From positions 62,001-126,000 of the forward strand of contig CAVPDG010000024.1 of NCBI GenBank assembly GCA_963702535.1: 64,000 nt of DNA. The letters run 5' to 3'. Both the position numbers and the translations under genes were made by a program. The notes below the pieces were generated by a model, which made no database searches, was not told where the DNA came from, and was given only the letters and a program-made list of their open reading frames with translations. The DNA is from CAVPDG01 sp963702535. Lineage in GTDB: Bacteria > Chloroflexota > Anaerolineae > Anaerolineales > UBA4823. This document shows, piece by piece, positions 16,056 to 24,444 of the stretch. Position 1 is the first letter of the stretch. Each line of letters opens with the position of its first letter.

Positions 16056-17603
16056 TTACTGAGCCGCAGGGAGAAGCCTGTAAACGACGAAGTCTCCGTC
16101 GCGGTAGGTTTCTTGCAGCAGCGGGCAGTTCAGGGGCAGATCCTCGACGGCGAGAACGGCGTGGGTGACGCCTTCGCCGGCGAGCGATTGGAGCAGATCG
16201 CAATCCTTCGTCTTGTAGAAGCGGTCGGCATTCTGGACGCGGCGATACCACTCGAGCACATCGCTATCTTTGTAGGGGATGGATTTGAAGTCGATATAAA
16301 CCGGGGCGCCGGCAAACAGGCGGAAATCCTGCATCTTGACCGGGGTGAGGAAAGTATCTCCGGCGGAATGCTGCGCATAGATATATAATTCGAGCCTGCG
16401 CTCGGCATCCTGGGCTTTGCGCTGCCAGTCCAGAGTAAAGCGCAAGCCGCCGACCAGCACGCTGGCGATGACCGCCACAAGGCTGAGGACGGTGAGCGCT
16501 CTCTGCCAGGCGGCAGATTGCAGCCGCGGCAGGCTCAACAGGCGCATCACCAGGAAGGCGATGAGCAGTGCGGTAGAGAGCGGGACGAGGAGGGTGGAGA
16601 TTCGCCAGGGGAAGAGCAGCGCCAGGCTGTAGCTACCGATGAGCGCTGCCAGGAGGGTGAGCAGGGTTGCCGCCAGGAAGGGCAGCAGCAGCACGAGGAA
16701 GATGCGCTGCCGGCGCACGATAAAGAGGCAAAGCACGACGATGGCGACCTTGACCACGACGGTCAGGTCCAGCCACTGGGCGATGATGGCGTGGTGCGGG
16801 ATGCGGTACTCCACCAGCACCTGGCGCGCCTGGGCGGTGATCGTGGCAGGCTCACCGCCGAATGAGATCCACAGGTAGGCGAGCAGGGGCAGGACGGGGA
16901 TCAAGGCGCACAGACCGATCCACAACGGCGCCGTCAGGCGGCGCTGCTCGCGGTAGGCGACGAGCATATAACTGGCGGTCAGCACGCCGGATGCCAGCAG
17001 GTAGGTGGGGTGGAGGATGGCTGCCAGTGCGGCTGCCAGCGCGGCGAGCAGCGGCTTGCGCCTCAGGAACAAGTAGACCGAGAGCGCCAGCAAGACGCCG
17101 AACGTGCTGGGCTGGAAGACGGGACCGAGCATGCGCTGGTCTGCGACGCCATCTTCCAGGATGTACGCCCAGTTGCTGCCGATCCAGCGTGAGAAGGCAA
17201 AACGCAGCCCGGCGGCGTGGACGACGATCATCAAGCTCAGGAAGATCAGGCTGGACAAGCGCGTTTTGCCGATCCCGAAAACCTGATCGGCGATGCCATA
17301 CAAGCTGAACAGGTAAACGCCCATCAGCAGGGCGTAATACAGGTAGGTGACCACCAGGCTGTCAAAAGCGCGGTAGGTGAGATCGACCAGGAGGCTGAAT
17401 ACGGGGGTGGGATCGCGCGTGTTTGCCAGCCAATCCTGGTTTAGAGAGCCGTAGCCGGCGCGGGCAAGACCGTGCAGGAAATACTGGTTCTGATTCGATG
17501 TGTAGAGCGGAGACTGCGAATAAGCGATGGCAAAAAGGGCTGTCCAAAGCATGGCGACAGCGCCTATCCTGAGAAGCCTTTTCCAGCCTTGCGATGCGAG
17601 CAT
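16056..17603 (-). CDS. Large polytopic membrane protein, family uncertain
   Basis: About 516 residues with roughly ten hydrophobic helices, for example RIGAVAMLWTALFAIAYS, VVTYLYYALLMGVYLFSLYG, WIGLCALIPVLPLLAYLWIS and VAIVVLCLFIVRR. The exported loop NQNQYFLHGLARAGYGSLNQ after the first helix, and a soluble C-terminal part (about 100 residues, ending RLLPAAQ) recall C-type glycosyltransferase-like membrane proteins, but no catalytic motif is recognised. ATG at 17603 is chosen because the upstream extension to 17711 is polar and overlaps the divergent promoter region. Frame intact. It could process or transport lipid-linked sugars; this is conjecture. Confidence 0.7.
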   Translation of the reverse strand: MLASQGWKRLLRIGAVAMLWTALFAIAYSQSPLYTSNQNQYFLHGLARAGYGSLNQDWLANTRDPTPVFSLLVDLTYRAFDSLVVTYLYYALLMGVYLFSLYGIADQVFGIGKTRLSSLIFLSLMIVVHAAGLRFAFSRWIGSNWAYILEDGVADQRMLGPVFQPSTFGVLLALSVYLFLRRKPLLAALAAALAAILHPTYLLASGVLTASYMLVAYREQRRLTAPLWIGLCALIPVLPLLAYLWISFGGEPATITAQARQVLVEYRIPHHAIIAQWLDLTVVVKVAIVVLCLFIVRRQRIFLVLLLPFLAATLLTLLAALIGSYSLALLFPWRISTLLVPLSTALLIAFLVMRLLSLPRLQSAAWQRALTVLSLVAVIASVLVGGLRFTLDWQRKAQDAERRLELYIYAQHSAGDTFLTPVKMQDFRLFAGAPVYIDFKSIPYKDSDVLEWYRRVQNADRFYKTKDCDLLQSLAGEGVTHAVLAVEDLPLNCPLLQETYRDGDFVVYRLLPAAQ

Positions 17604-17654
17604 AGAATTTCCAGGTTGGTCCGATTTTTCAAGTTTACCATGCGGCGATGGGGT

Positions 17655-17660
17655 TATAAT
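17655..17660 (+). promoter_or_regulatory. -10 element of the SpoIIE-phosphatase gene
   Basis: A perfect TATAAT lies 54 bases before the ATG at 17714; no good -35 is seen. The short divergent space means it also borders the minus-strand membrane gene. Confidence 0.5.
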
Positions 17661-17713
17661 GCCTTTCTGGCGGGATAAGCAGCAACCCGACCGCCGTGGA
17701 ACCAGGAACAAAC

Positions 17714-19771
17714 ATGCTCACAACGATTTACCGCAAGTTATGGCCCGAGCTCGAAAATATGAGCCAGCAGAACCGGCTTGTCGGGCAGGGCGATGTGCTC
17801 ACCGCCCTGATCGCCTTTCCGTTCGCCATGGTGGGTATCGTCTGGCTGGCGCGGGTTACCGATGCCGGGGTGATCCTGGCGAACTGGCAGATGTTCGTGC
17901 TGCTGAGCGTCTTGATCGTGGTTTTCAACCGGTTGAGCTACTTTATCATCGTCGAGCTGAGGAACGATCGCTACGGAAGCGCGGATGGATCGCTGGTCAG
18001 CGCTATCTTGTGGTCGGGCATCTTTCTCTACGGTCCGGCGGTGATCTGGCTGCCATTATTGGGCAGGCTGGGCGTATTCTTCTATAGCTGGGGAAAAACG
18101 GGCTCCAAATCGGCGCGCTGGAGCAGCCTGCGCAACCTTGCGCTGGAGCTGGCAACCCTGACCCTGGCAAGCCTGGCAGCCCTGAGCGTTTATGTGCGCC
18201 TGGGCGGGATTTTCCCGTTCCCCAATTTCAACCCGGAGAACATGATCCCGGCGCTGGGGGCGCTGGCGACCAACTTCTTAGGGGTGGTGGTGATCTGGGC
18301 GCCTTACCTGGGATACGGCATCTGGGTGCAGAGCGTGCTAACCGAATCATCCGCCATGGGACAGCTCGTGCGGTTTATGCTGCTCGCCCTGGGGCTGCCT
18401 TTCCTGGCGCTGCCATTTTCTGTGCTGCTCGCCGGTTTATTCGTCCAGGATGGGCTTGACCTGTACCTGTTCCTGGTGTTCGGGCTGGTGCTGGTGGCGT
18501 TCCTGGCGCGGCGGCTGAGCTGGGCGGTGGAGGCGAGCCGCCAAAAAAGCCGCCAGCTCGAGAGGCTGGAGCAGCTCAGTGAGGATCTCCTGGAAGCGCC
18601 GCCCGACGCCTCGACGCTGGCTGAGCTGCTGCAAAAGCACGTGGCGCAGATGTTCCCCTCGGGACGGGTGGCGATCTGGCTGGCAAACGGCGGATTCTTG
18701 CACCGCCATCCGCAGGATTGGGAGGTCGATATCGAGCCCGCCTGGCAGTGGCTCCGCCAGGAGAAGAGCACCACCGCCGCGCTGGCGAGCGAGCCGCTGC
18801 CCTGGGCGACGGTAGAGAAAGAGCATAACCCGGCGATCCTGGCGCCCATCCAGGGTGCGGTGGACGAGGATATGATCGGCTGTATCTACCTGGAGCTGCG
18901 CAGCCTGGCGCAACCGTGGGACCGGGAGGCGCTATCCGGCCTCTTCCCGGCGGTCAATTCCCTGGCAGCGCAAATCGCCTCAACGCTCTACCAGGCGCAG
19001 GTATACAGCGAAACGCTGGAGTACCAGGCGGCTATGCAGGAGCTGGAGTTTGCCAGCCGCATCCAAGCCAGCTTTTTACCCAATGAGGTGCCTATCCTGC
19101 CCGGCTGGGAGCTGGCGGTGACGCTGCTGCCGGCGCGCAACATGTCTGGCGATTATTTCGATTTCCTCCCGCTGGGGGAGGACAAGATCGGTATTTTAAT
19201 CGCCGATGTGGTGGATAAAGGCTTCGGCGCGGCGCTTTACATGGCGCTGAGCCGCACGCTGATCCGCACCTATGCCCTGGAGTTCGAGCTACAGCCGGAC
19301 CTGGTGTTCTTCTCCACGAACGAGCGCATCTTGCAAGACGCGCGTGCGAACCTGTTCGTCACGGCATTTTATGGCATCCTGGACGTGAAGACCGGGCGCC
19401 TGGCGTACTGCAATGCCGGGCACAACCCGCCTTTCCTGATGCGCAAGCGGGAGGGTGGGCGCGTGGAAGCGCTGACCGCCACCGGTATGCCGATCGGGGT
19501 GGACGTGGACGCATTCTGGAGGCAGGAAGAGGTGCAGATCGAGCGGGGAGACGTCCTGCTGCTCTACACGGATGGCATCCCGGATGCGCAGGATAGCGAG
19601 GGGGAGCATTTCAAGGATATGCGGCTGATCGAGATCGCCCAGGAGAACATGGGCACTTCCGCCGGGCAGATCCAGCGTTCGGTGCTGGAATCGATCCAGG
19701 AGTTTGTGGGCGCGGCGGCGCAGTTCGACGATATCACCTTGCTGGTCGTGATGCGGGAGAGCGAAGACTAG
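17714..19771 (+). CDS. Membrane-anchored SpoIIE-family (PP2C) serine phosphatase with GAF-like domain
   Basis: A 685-residue signalling protein. The N-terminal 270 residues form about eight transmembrane helices. A coiled segment (SRQKSRQLERLEQLSEDLLE) leads to a GAF-like sensor domain (about 290-430). The PP2C/SpoIIE phosphatase domain follows from about 445: FASRIQASFLPNE, SGDYFDFLPLG, the metal-binding IADVVDKGFGAALYM, YCNAGHNPPF, YTDGIPDAQD and FDDITLLVV. Such phosphatases dephosphorylate STAS anti-sigma antagonists. The next two genes, on the opposite strand, encode the matching anti-sigma kinase and STAS protein, so the three likely form one partner-switching pathway controlled by a membrane or intracellular signal. 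ATG at 17714 behind AGGAAC. Intact. Confidence 0.9.
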   Translation: MLTTIYRKLWPELENMSQQNRLVGQGDVLTALIAFPFAMVGIVWLARVTDAGVILANWQMFVLLSVLIVVFNRLSYFIIVELRNDRYGSADGSLVSAILWSGIFLYGPAVIWLPLLGRLGVFFYSWGKTGSKSARWSSLRNLALELATLTLASLAALSVYVRLGGIFPFPNFNPENMIPALGALATNFLGVVVIWAPYLGYGIWVQSVLTESSAMGQLVRFMLLALGLPFLALPFSVLLAGLFVQDGLDLYLFLVFGLVLVAFLARRLSWAVEASRQKSRQLERLEQLSEDLLEAPPDASTLAELLQKHVAQMFPSGRVAIWLANGGFLHRHPQDWEVDIEPAWQWLRQEKSTTAALASEPLPWATVEKEHNPAILAPIQGAVDEDMIGCIYLELRSLAQPWDREALSGLFPAVNSLAAQIASTLYQAQVYSETLEYQAAMQELEFASRIQASFLPNEVPILPGWELAVTLLPARNMSGDYFDFLPLGEDKIGILIADVVDKGFGAALYMALSRTLIRTYALEFELQPDLVFFSTNERILQDARANLFVTAFYGILDVKTGRLAYCNAGHNPPFLMRKREGGRVEALTATGMPIGVDVDAFWRQEEVQIERGDVLLLYTDGIPDAQDSEGEHFKDMRLIEIAQENMGTSAGQIQRSVLESIQEFVGAAAQFDDITLLVVMRESED

Positions 19772-19782
19772 CGTCCAACGGC

Positions 19783-20196
19783 TCACGCACTGCGGCGCTT
19801 GACCATGGTGAGGACGTTGGTGGCTTCGGGTGTGGTCTCGTAACTGACCTGGTCCATCATTTTGCGCATCAGGTACAAGCCCACGCCACGCGGCTTGACT
19901 TTTGAAATGGGTACGTTGAGTTGGGGTGGGGCAACTTTTTCGGGGGAATATGGACGGCCGCGATCGACGAGGACGATGGTAAGGGCATCTTTGGCAACCT
20001 TCACGGTGCAGCGGATATCGCCGATGCCCTCACCGCCATAAGCATGATCGATGATATTGCAGCAAGCCTCGTCGACTGCTAGCTGTACTTCGTAAGTCGC
20101 TTTGTGATCTAACCCCGCCTGTTTTGCTGCCGCTTCAACAAAGTTGCTGATACTTGCCAGGCTGTCGTACCGTCCTGGAAACGTGACCGTATCCAT
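19783..20196 (-). CDS. RsbW/SpoIIAB-like anti-sigma factor kinase
   Basis: A 137-residue GHKL (HATPase_c_2) protein. The N-box is EVQLAVDEACCNIIDHAY, the G1-like box LVDRGRPYSPE, and the G2 box PRGVGLYLMRKMMDQV. Anti-sigma kinases of this type hold a sigma factor inactive and phosphorylate a STAS antagonist. It lies 17 bases downstream of the STAS gene on the same strand and ends 11 bases from the convergent phosphatase gene. No sigma factor is encoded nearby, so its target lies elsewhere or it works in a non-sigma switch. Frame intact. Confidence 0.9.
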   Translation of the reverse strand: MDTVTFPGRYDSLASISNFVEAAAKQAGLDHKATYEVQLAVDEACCNIIDHAYGGEGIGDIRCTVKVAKDALTIVLVDRGRPYSPEKVAPPQLNVPISKVKPRGVGLYLMRKMMDQVSYETTPEATNVLTMVKRRSA

Positions 20197-20213
20197 GATG
20201 CCGGATGCGCCTT

Positions 20214-20549
20214 CTAGAAGTTTCCGACCGCCGTGGTGACATCATCATAAATGCGAAAATAGGAGCCCATCCCCACCAGGTCCAGCGAAGCGCGGATCTC
20301 TTCTTTGACGTCGACCAGGACAATCTCGCCGCGCTTGTAGCGCTTGCATTTCTTCTGCGTCTCAATCAGCACCCACCAGCCTTTGCTGGACATAAAATTT
20401 ACCTCGCTCATGTCGAAGACGATCTTAAAGCGACCGCCTTCGATGATGGCATTCATGGCTTCTTCAAGCTGTGGGGCGGTAGAGCTATCCACGCGACCTG
20501 TAGCTTTGATCACGTCGCAACGCTTGAATTGGGTTGTAGTGATTTCCAT
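20214..20549 (-). CDS. STAS-domain anti-sigma factor antagonist
   Basis: A 111-residue single STAS domain of the SpoIIAA/RsbV type. Landmarks are VIKATGRVDSSTAPQLEEAM, then FDMSEVNFMSSKGWWVL, where the serine pair marks the site phosphorylated by the partner kinase, and EIRASLDLVGMGSYF near the end. In partner switching, the dephosphorylated protein binds the anti-sigma kinase and frees the sigma factor. First gene of the two-gene minus-strand unit; AGGAGG precedes the ATG and an extended -10 promoter lies about 45 bases upstream. Confidence 0.9.
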   Translation of the reverse strand: MEITTTQFKRCDVIKATGRVDSSTAPQLEEAMNAIIEGGRFKIVFDMSEVNFMSSKGWWVLIETQKKCKRYKRGEIVLVDVKEEIRASLDLVGMGSYFRIYDDVTTAVGNF

Positions 20550-20590
20550 CTGGGCGTCCTCCTGTGCGGGTGCAGATTGATAGATTAATT

Positions 20591-20599
20591 ATAACATGC
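20591..20599 (-). promoter_or_regulatory. Extended -10 promoter for the STAS/anti-sigma operon
   Basis: On the minus strand TG-T-TATAAT (20599-20591) is a perfect extended -10. The leader to the ATG at 20549 is about 35 bases and contains AGGAGG. Confidence 0.6.
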
Positions 20600-20635
20600 C
20601 CGGATTCATCCGAATATCAGGGGAGAGAATTTCCG

Positions 20636-20682
20636 AAAAAGGGGATGCAGGACAGACAAAGCCTGCGATGCATCCCCTTTTT
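20636..20682. terminator. CCGAAAA-type hairpin between two minus-strand genes
   Basis: AAAAAGGGGATGCA (20636-20649) pairs with TGCATCCCCTTTTT (20669-20682); CCG precedes the A-run. It can terminate on either strand. It lies 3' of the 20692-21078 gene and 5' of the STAS promoter. Confidence 0.75.
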
Positions 20683-20691
20683 GGGGACATT

Positions 20692-21078
20692 TTAGGTTGG
20701 AGGAGTATTCTCTTGATCGCTGCCGGATTGCTCCTGGTCGCCGGCGATGTGGGTGGCGGCTTTCTTCAGCTCGGCATTGACCGTTTGCAGGGCTTTGAGC
20801 AGCTCCGAGCGCAGAGCCGTATCAACCTCGCCGTTCTGCACGCGCTGGCGAAGGTCTTGCGCCCCGCTTTTGACCTTTTGCCCGGTGCTGCTGCTGGCGA
20901 TAGTACCCGCCTCGTTCTTGAGCGTGTTGACCAGCTCGGAAAGACCGCTCTCGATCTCCTGCTGCAGGTTTTTTCGCTCAGGACGGTCCCAGGCGGCTTG
21001 CAAGGTGCCGAGCAGGTTGCGTCCCAGCGTGCGGAACTCTTCGGTCAGGTTTTCTTCGGGTTTTGGAGAGTCGTCCAT
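20692..21078 (-). CDS. Soluble helical hypothetical protein
   Basis: A 128-residue acidic, almost wholly helical protein with no membrane segment. It has a polar N-terminus (MDDSPKPEENLTEEFRTLG), an amphipathic centre (LQQEIESGLSELVNTLKNE, LRSELLKALQTVNAELKKA) and a disordered acidic tail (GDQEQSGSDQENTPPT). It contains no motif I recognise; coiled-coil or apolipoprotein-like behaviour is possible. AGGA precedes the ATG. It is separated from the STAS operon by a strong terminator, so it is probably an independent gene. Confidence 0.65.
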   Translation of the reverse strand: MDDSPKPEENLTEEFRTLGRNLLGTLQAAWDRPERKNLQQEIESGLSELVNTLKNEAGTIASSSTGQKVKSGAQDLRQRVQNGEVDTALRSELLKALQTVNAELKKAATHIAGDQEQSGSDQENTPPT

Positions 21079-21263
21079 TTTTCCTGGGTATCCTTCAAGG
21101 GTTGAAATTTGGTTCGTGTACAGGGCGAGCCTTTATGGTATTGAGCGGAATTTGTGCGCATATTTTGCCGCAACCTCGGTTGAAATGCAAGGCTGAATTC
21201 CATTGAAATGGTGGTCTTGCACTGCGTTTCCAAATGTGGCATACTGGAAAGCGGAGGAAAGCG

Positions 21264-21593
21264 ATGGCTTCAACCGTAAAAGTGACCCGATGGTCGCGGA
21301 GCGAGGCGCCAGCGGAAGCCGACCTGCGGGGCAGCATGCTCGCCCAGGGGCTGCAGCCTTACGGCTGGTCGAACCAGGCGGGTGATGCCTATGCGGCGCA
21401 CAGCCATGCATACGATAAAGTGATCTATGTGGTGGCGGGCAGTATCACCTTTTCCCTGCCGGAGACAGGAGAGCAGCTAACGCTATATCCGGGGGACCGC
21501 CTGGACCTGCCAGCCGGCGTGGAGCACGCCGCCCAGGTCGGTGTCAATGGCGTAGCCTGCCTGGAGGCGCATTTGAAAGGAGGGTTATCATGA
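21264..21593 (+). CDS. Small cupin-domain protein
   Basis: A 109-residue single-domain cupin. The beta-barrel motifs are visible: AHSHAYDKVIYVVAGSI gives the metal-ligand HxH and first cupin motif, and LYPGDRLDLPAGVEHAAQVG the second. GGAGG lies 5 bases before the ATG at 21264. Small cupins bind a divalent metal and act as isomerases, dioxygenases or sensors; no substrate can be inferred. The stop codon overlaps the next ATG (ATGA), so the pair is translationally coupled. Confidence 0.85.
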   Translation: MASTVKVTRWSRSEAPAEADLRGSMLAQGLQPYGWSNQAGDAYAAHSHAYDKVIYVVAGSITFSLPETGEQLTLYPGDRLDLPAGVEHAAQVGVNGVACLEAHLKGGLS

Positions 21594-22139
21594 GACATCC
21601 ATTCCAGAGATTGTCCCCGCGGGCTGCGCGGGGCGCCTTTATCCCGTTGCTGGTTATCACCCTGCTGGTGATGGCGATCCTGAACGTGGTCAGCGCGCCG
21701 CTGACCACGCCGGCGGCGCCGATGGGGATCATCTCCTACGAGCTGGCGGGGACGGCGGCGAAGGCGCAAAGCATCCTGGATTCCTGGGATAGCCTCACCC
21801 AACTGCACGCTGCCTTTGCCCTGGGTTTTGACTACGTTTTCATGCTGGCTTATTCCACGGCAATCGCATTGGGGTGCGTGATGGCGGCGAGCGTGCTGGG
21901 CAGCCGCGGCTGGTTCGCTGGCGGGCATCGGGGCGACGCTGGCATGGGCGCAGTGGCTGGCGGCTGGCTTCGACGCCGTGGAGAACTTCGCCCTGACCGC
22001 CATGCTGTTCGGGGGTGTTGCCGCGCCCATGCCCCAGGTAGCCTACTGGTGCGCGGTGCTCAAATTTGGGCTGGTATTCCTGGGTTTGGTGTATGCTTTC
22101 TACGGCGGAGTGGTGCGGTTATTCATCCGCCGGGTGTAG
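21590..22139 (+). CDS. Four-helix membrane protein, one frame break
   Basis: The first 109 residues have two membrane helices (FIPLLVITLLVMAILNVVSA and FDYVFMLAYSTAIALGCVMAA). The frame changes near 21915, after SVLGSRGW; the continuing frame reads FAGIGATLAWAQWLAAGFDA, VENFALTAMLFGG, VLKFGLVFLGLVYAFYGGVV and stops at 22139 (LFIRRV). The whole is about 180 residues with four helices. No function recognised; its coupling to the cupin suggests a common task. The break is not in an obvious homopolymer but the hydrophobic pattern resumes perfectly. Confidence 0.7.
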
Positions 22140-22333
22140 CCCTTCCAGATTTCAATACAACTCCATCATACGGTGTGGCGCTGCGTTCCTGCCAGAGGCA
22201 AGGGTTGGGCGGCTGTTCGATTTGAGGGGCAGTTCCGCCCAATCCGCGACTTTCCTGTGAGTGCATCGTTAATATATACAGCAGGATGAAGTTACCTTGG
22301 TCAAGGCAACACCGAAAAATATGGAGGCATGAA

Positions 22334-23199
22334 ATGGTTAAGAAATCTATGCTTGTTATCATCTCTGTCCTGGTGCTGGCGATGCTGGCGTGCAATCTCT
22401 CGATCAATATCCCCAACCGGACGATCAAGACCGGTCCCACCCAGACGGATGAGATTAAAGTGGACGCATTACCCGCCGGAGAGGTGGCAGACCTGAAGCT
22501 GGAATTCGGCGCCGGCGAGCTAACCATCAACCCCGGCGACCAGGAGATGCTGGTCAACGGGACGGCGACCTACAATGTCGATGAGCTCAAACCGGAAGTT
22601 ACGGTCAATGGGAATGAGGTCACCATCAGCAACGGCGACCTGAAGCTGGAAGGTCTGCCGATCATGAAGGATTTTAAGAATGAATGGGCGCTGGATCTGG
22701 GTCACTGATCCGATGAATCTGACCATCCAGGCGGGCGCTTACCAGGGTACCTTTGAGCTGGGGGACCTGGCGCTCCAATCCCTGCAGGTGTCTGACGGCG
22801 CGGCGGATGTCACCTTGCAGTTCTCGCAGCCCAACCGGGCTGAAATGGAAACCCTGCGCTACGAGACCGGCGCCTCGCAAGTGCACCTGAAAGGGCTGGC
22901 GTACGCCAACTTTTCCAGGATGGTGTTCAAGGGCGGGGCGGGTGAGTATGAGCTGGATTTCTCAGGCGACCTGCAACGGGATGCAACGGTATCGGTAGAC
23001 GCCGGCTTGAGCAGCATCCAGATCATTGTGCCCGAAGGGATGGCGGCGCGGGTCATCGTCGACCGGGGACTGGCGAACGTGGATATCGACAGCGGCTGGG
23101 AAAAGTCTGGGAATGATTACAGCACCGCTGGGGAAGGTCCTGATGCTGACCATCAACGTCAACATCGGCGCCGGGAACCTGGAGCTGAGCACACGCTGA
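22334..23199 (+). CDS. Lipoprotein with adhesin-like beta-helix (LiaF-type/toast-rack), two frame breaks
   Basis: MVKKSMLVIISVLVLAMLAC is a lipoprotein signal with Cys20 as the lipidation site. The mature protein has short repeating beta-strand units (LKLEFGAGELTINPGD, LTIQAGAYQGTFELGDLAL, LQVSDGAADVTLQFSQP, VSVDAGLSSIQIIVPEG) typical of the toast-rack/LiaF-C beta-helix. Frame changes near 22703 and near 23140 are needed to join them and reach LTINVNIGAGNLELSTR at 23199. About 285 residues. It is probably anchored outside the membrane in envelope-stress sensing or adhesion; the LiaF-like membrane protein at 11610 belongs to a related family. Confidence 0.72.
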
Positions 23200-23216
23200 G
23201 ACGGGCAAAATAAATA

Positions 23217-23248
23217 ACGGGCTGCAGGGCACACGCCCGGCAGCCCGT
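23217..23248. terminator. Terminator between lipoprotein and ferredoxin genes
   Basis: ACGGGCTGC (23217-23225) pairs with GCAGCCCGT (23240-23248), with an inner AGGGC/GCCCG pairing; TTATTATT follows on the plus strand. It lies between convergent genes. Confidence 0.7.
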
Positions 23249-23271
23249 TTATTATTAATCTGGAAAATCAA

Positions 23272-23670
23272 TCACTCCAGGGCGCTGTAGCCAGGTCCGG
23301 AGGAGAAGTAGTCGTAATTGGGCTTGATATCCGGCGTCAGGTCGACGGTTTCGCCAGCGCTGAGCTGCTTTACACAGTCGAGCACAACCGCCTCGCCATG
23401 ATGATTGGTGCCCTCATAGTGACCGGTGAGGCCGAGATTGCTGATGTATTCGCCGCCCTTGGCGGTGTAAGGGGATGGGACCTCATCTTCGGGGAAGATG
23501 GCTTCGTACGGGCACTCCGGGATGCAGGCGCCGCAATCGATGCAGGTGTCAGGATCGATGTAGTACCATGGCCACTTTTCCTGGGGCTTCCCGGGAACGA
23601 TGCACTCTACCGGGCACACCTCAACGCACCCCGCGTCTCGCAGGCATAGGCTGGTGATGATGTGGGTCAT
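23272..23670 (-). CDS. Two-cluster ferredoxin
   Basis: A 132-residue iron-sulfur electron carrier. Cysteines at 9, 15, 19 and 23 (CLRDAGCVEVCPVEC) and at 43, 46, 49 and 53 (CIDCGACIPECP) supply two clusters, as in bacterial 7Fe/8Fe ferredoxins; which ligands build a [3Fe-4S] or [4Fe-4S] cluster cannot be settled by eye. A C-terminal extension of about 75 residues (YTAKGGEYISNLGLTGHYEG and beyond) is longer than in small ferredoxins. It has no nearby oxidoreductase partner. Intact; it faces sodN across a perfect palindrome. Confidence 0.88.
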   Translation of the reverse strand: MTHIITSLCLRDAGCVEVCPVECIVPGKPQEKWPWYYIDPDTCIDCGACIPECPYEAIFPEDEVPSPYTAKGGEYISNLGLTGHYEGTNHHGEAVVLDCVKQLSAGETVDLTPDIKPNYDYFSSGPGYSALE

Positions 23671-23773
23671 ACATGTACCTCCGTGTGTGAAAAGAGAGTT
23701 TTAAAGTAATCTGGCTGGCTGTTTTATTGCTGCTATATTATAGCTTAAATTTTCCGTGAGTTCAGGATAAGTA

Positions 23774-23824
23774 GAATATTTGAATGCTGCGTGCGGCGAA
23801 GCCGCACGCAGCATTCAAATATTC
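23774..23824. repeat. Perfect 24-bp inverted repeat with triloop, between ferredoxin and sodN
   Basis: Bases 23774-23797 are fully complementary to 23801-23824 around GAA. The site lies between divergent genes, 12 bases before the sodN -35 box, so it is not a simple terminator of a neighbouring plus-strand gene. An operator, a hairpin in the ferredoxin leader or a mobile palindromic unit are the options. Confidence 0.8.
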
Positions 23825-23835
23825 ACTCTCTTATC

Positions 23836-23864
23836 TTGACAGGAGTGGTCTTTATTATTATGAT
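23836..23864 (+). promoter_or_regulatory. sodN promoter
   Basis: TTGACA (23836-23841), a 17-base spacer and TATGAT (23859-23864). Transcription should start near 23871, leaving a leader of about 70 bases with the hairpin at 23885. Confidence 0.75.
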
Positions 23865-23884
23865 GAAACCCGTAAAAATCACCG

Positions 23885-23904
23885 CGCCGGAAGACCGGCG
23901 TTTT
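23885..23904 (+). terminator. Hairpin plus short T run in the sodN leader
   Basis: CGCCGG (23885-23890) pairs with CCGGCG (23895-23900) around AAGA and is followed by TTTTC. No plus-strand gene precedes it, so it would act as an attenuator or a leader structure of sodN. Confidence 0.45.
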
Positions 23905-23942
23905 CAAACAAATCCATATCAGACCCGTAGAAGGAGGTTCTT

Positions 23943-24444
23943 ATGATCTACAAGTTCGTCGCAGCGTTGGACAAGCGCTTGGGTTTCGAGCAAGCCAAGG
24001 CGCATTGTGATGTTCCGTGTGGTATTTATGATCCCAGCACAGCCCTGATCGCCGCACTGACCGTGGTGCGGATGATGGACCTGATCGCCGACCTGGAGAG
24101 CAAGGGCGGGGATAAGAACGCGGCTTACCATAACACCCTCGAGCCGCTACATCACCGTCAAAGAAGAGCACGCCGAGAAAGCCAAGGCTGAGGTGCGCGT
24201 GATCTGGGGTGATTACATCAAGGCGCAGCACCTCGAAAAGCACCCGAACGTGCACGACCTGGTGCACAAGATCATGCAGCTTGGATCCAAGAGCCGCCAG
24301 ACGACCGACCGGGAGACCGCCGTGCAGCTCGTGGAAGCCATCAACCAGTTTGCCGAGATCTTCTGGGAGACCAAGGGTATTGCCACCAAGCGGGTGAAAG
24401 CGCCTTACGCGCCCGCCCTGGAAGTGGTTTATCCAGTTCTCTAA
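23943..24444 (+). CDS. sodN: Nickel superoxide dismutase precursor, one frame break
   Basis: Ni-dependent superoxide dismutase. The precursor has about 20 residues (MIYKFVAALDKRLGFEQAKA) before the nickel hook HCDVPCGIYDP, whose His becomes the new N-terminus after cleavage and whose two Cys bind nickel. Frame changes near 24141, where one extra G in CTCGAGCC explains it; the next frame reads RYITVKEEHAEKAKAEVRVI, then WGDYIKAQHLEKHP, the usual family body. About 165 residues. GGAGG precedes the ATG. The next gene, overlapping by one base, encodes the matching protease. It detoxifies superoxide, probably in the cytoplasm. Confidence 0.92.

Noticed and set aside
23860..23945. Possible 28-residue leader peptide overlapping the sodN start
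   Set aside because: Its ATG overlaps the -10 box of the likely promoter, so the transcript would not contain it.
23943..24444. Programmed frameshift in sodN
   Set aside because: No slippery heptamer or pseudoknot at the break, and one extra G explains it; similar breaks occur in many unrelated genes here.
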